DNA of 14,196 nucleotides. Origin: Blastocatellia bacterium. GTDB taxonomy: Bacteria > Acidobacteriota > Blastocatellia > Pyrinomonadales > Pyrinomonadaceae. Shown piece after piece: positions 13,580 through 14,196 of this stretch (position 1 is the first letter of the stretch; every line of letters begins with the position of its first letter). The DNA is taken from NCBI GenBank assembly GCA_003175865.1, contig PSRF01000162.1, positions 1 to 14,196 on the forward strand, in the 5' to 3' direction. The notes beneath the pieces are model-generated. The model made no database searches and was not told where the DNA came from. It saw only the letters and a program-made list of their open reading frames with translations. The position numbers and the translations under genes are program-made.

Positions 13580-14196
13580 ATGAGAGACGAATACAAAGAC
13601 ACGACGGTACAAACTCGAGCGCAGGGAGATCTCCGCGTCTCCGCGTCTCCGTGTCTCCCCGTCTCCCCGTCTCCCCGTCCGCGGGTGTTCTCATCTTGTT
13701 TGGTCTGCTTACTGCTTACTGCCTTCTGCTTACTGTCCTCCACCGGTTGTCGCCGAGACATGCAGGACCAGCCGAAGATGAAGCCGTATCGCAGTAGTTC
13801 GTTTTTTGGTGATGGACTTTCAGCACGGCCTCCGGTCGACGGAACAGTCCCGAGAGGTTATCTCCGTGCTGACACTGCTTACTTCACTGGAAAGAAAAAC
13901 AAATCTGCGAGTGGCTCATCCGCTTCCGGAACGCCTGCAGGGCCACAACCTTCGGCAGCAAACGCAAACGTTGCGTCAGGTCAAAATGCGTTTCCAGATG
14001 ATGTTGATGTGTTCCCGTTTCCAGTTACCGAAGAGGTCGTCAAACGCGGACGTGAGCGTTTCGACATCTTCTGCTCAGTTTGTCATGGCAAGACCGGGTA
14101 CGGTGACGGAATGATCGTCCGTCGTGGATTCAGGCGGGCAGCGTCATTTCACGATGATCGATTGCGTCAGGCGCCAGTGGGTCATTTCTTCGACGC
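13580..14196 (+). CDS. actE: ACIII subunit ActE, monoheme cytochrome c lipoprotein (5' part)
   Basis: The start of ActE, the membrane-attached monoheme cytochrome of Alternative Complex III, cut by the window edge after 205 codons. A lipobox-like SSTGC puts the lipidated Cys at residue 57; the mature start CRRDMQDQPKMKPYRSSSFF and the following ARPPVDGTVPRGYLRADTAYFTGK match ActE as I know the family. A single heme site CSVCH (165-169) follows VTEEVVKRGRERFDIF, and GDG (174-176) continues the cytochrome fold. Residues 108-136 form a Gly/Ser/Ala linker. The signal region (about 17-53) is encoded almost wholly by GTCTCC-type and TTACTGC repeats. The ATG at 13580 is the upstream choice; GTG 13685 would give a normal 21-residue signal peptide and is a serious alternative. 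The lipobox has Ser at -3, which is atypical. Confidence 0.85.
   Translation, partial: MRDEYKDTTVQTRAQGDLRVSASPCLPVSPSPRPRVFSSCLVCLLLTAFCLLSSTGCRRDMQDQPKMKPYRSSSFFGDGLSARPPVDGTVPRGYLRADTAYFTGKKNKSASGSSASGTPAGPQPSAANANVASGQNAFPDDVDVFPFPVTEEVVKRGRERFDIFCSVCHGKTGYGDGMIVRRGFRRAASFHDDRLRQAPVGHFFD
13628..13683 (+). repeat. GTCTCC tandem repeat inside actE
   Basis: At least five GTCTCC units occur with variants (CGCGTCTCC, CGTGTCTCC, CCCGTCTCCCC), head to tail. In the actE frame they encode a Ser/Pro/Val-rich segment directly before the hydrophobic part of the signal peptide. Confidence 0.85.
13706..13735 (+). repeat. TTACTGC 7-bp repeat inside actE signal peptide
   Basis: TGCTTACTGCTTACTGCC is followed by TTCTGCTTACTG, so the period is seven bases. 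In the actE frame it encodes CLLLTAFCLL, the hydrophobic core of the lipoprotein signal. It is a different sequence from the GATTGCT array at 4406-4433 but has the same unit length. Confidence 0.8.

Noticed and set aside
12806..13700. CRISPR array
   Set aside because: Repeat units are short, irregular, overlap coding sequence and have no unique spacers of even length.
13338..13761. Minus-strand frames across actD-actE rich in Arg, Gly and Asp
   Set aside because: They are produced by the GTCTCC-type repeats read backwards (repeated RRGD/TGRRGD) and overlap the actE signal region and the end of actD.
13806..14114. 102-residue plus-strand frame over actE
   Set aside because: It is a different frame from the one that encodes the ActE lipobox, CSVCH heme site and family-specific segments.

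Overview
The window looks like chromosomal DNA of an Acidobacteriota member, possibly class Blastocatellia. I infer this from moderate GC, the gene families present and the density of short dispersed repeats; I had no database to confirm it. The right half carries the first five genes of an Alternative Complex III (ACIII) operon, actA-B-C-D-E, with actE cut by the window edge. The left half is ordinary housekeeping and accessory genes.

Layout. 1-416: no convincing gene, one promoter-like site. 417/510-2018 (+): DUF445 membrane protein whose first transmembrane helix lies upstream of the first usable ATG. 2196-2630 (+) and 2651-3316 (+): a small zinc-ribbon membrane protein and a DUF2807 lipoprotein, probably one operon. 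3371-4384 (-): GHMP kinase, convergent with the lipoprotein gene. 4589-5326 (-): DedA-family protein. 5389-5856 (-): universal stress protein. 6068-7006 (+): ROK-family sugar kinase, divergent from the stress gene and behind a good sigma-70-type promoter. 7054-7144: a nested palindromic element. 7363-14196 (+): actA, actB, actC, actD and the start of actE.

The Act proteins form a quinol-oxidising membrane complex. ActC (NrfD-like) and ActD sit in the membrane, ActB carries four Fe-S clusters, ActA carries five c-type hemes and ActE one, passing electrons to a cytochrome c or directly to an oxidase. ACIII replaces the bc1 complex in aerobic chains of many Acidobacteriota, Bacteroidota and others.

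The most unusual aspect is the repeat content of the act operon. At least four short repeat families lie in its gaps, and three of them also read through into protein: a 120-bp inverted-repeat element forms part of the ActB linker, GTCTCC-type repeats encode part of the ActD N-terminus, and GTCTCC plus 7-bp TTACTGC repeats encode most of the ActE signal peptide. I see no defence system, CRISPR array, RNA gene, transposase or integrase. The repeat-to-protein conversion is the best candidate for something undescribed here.
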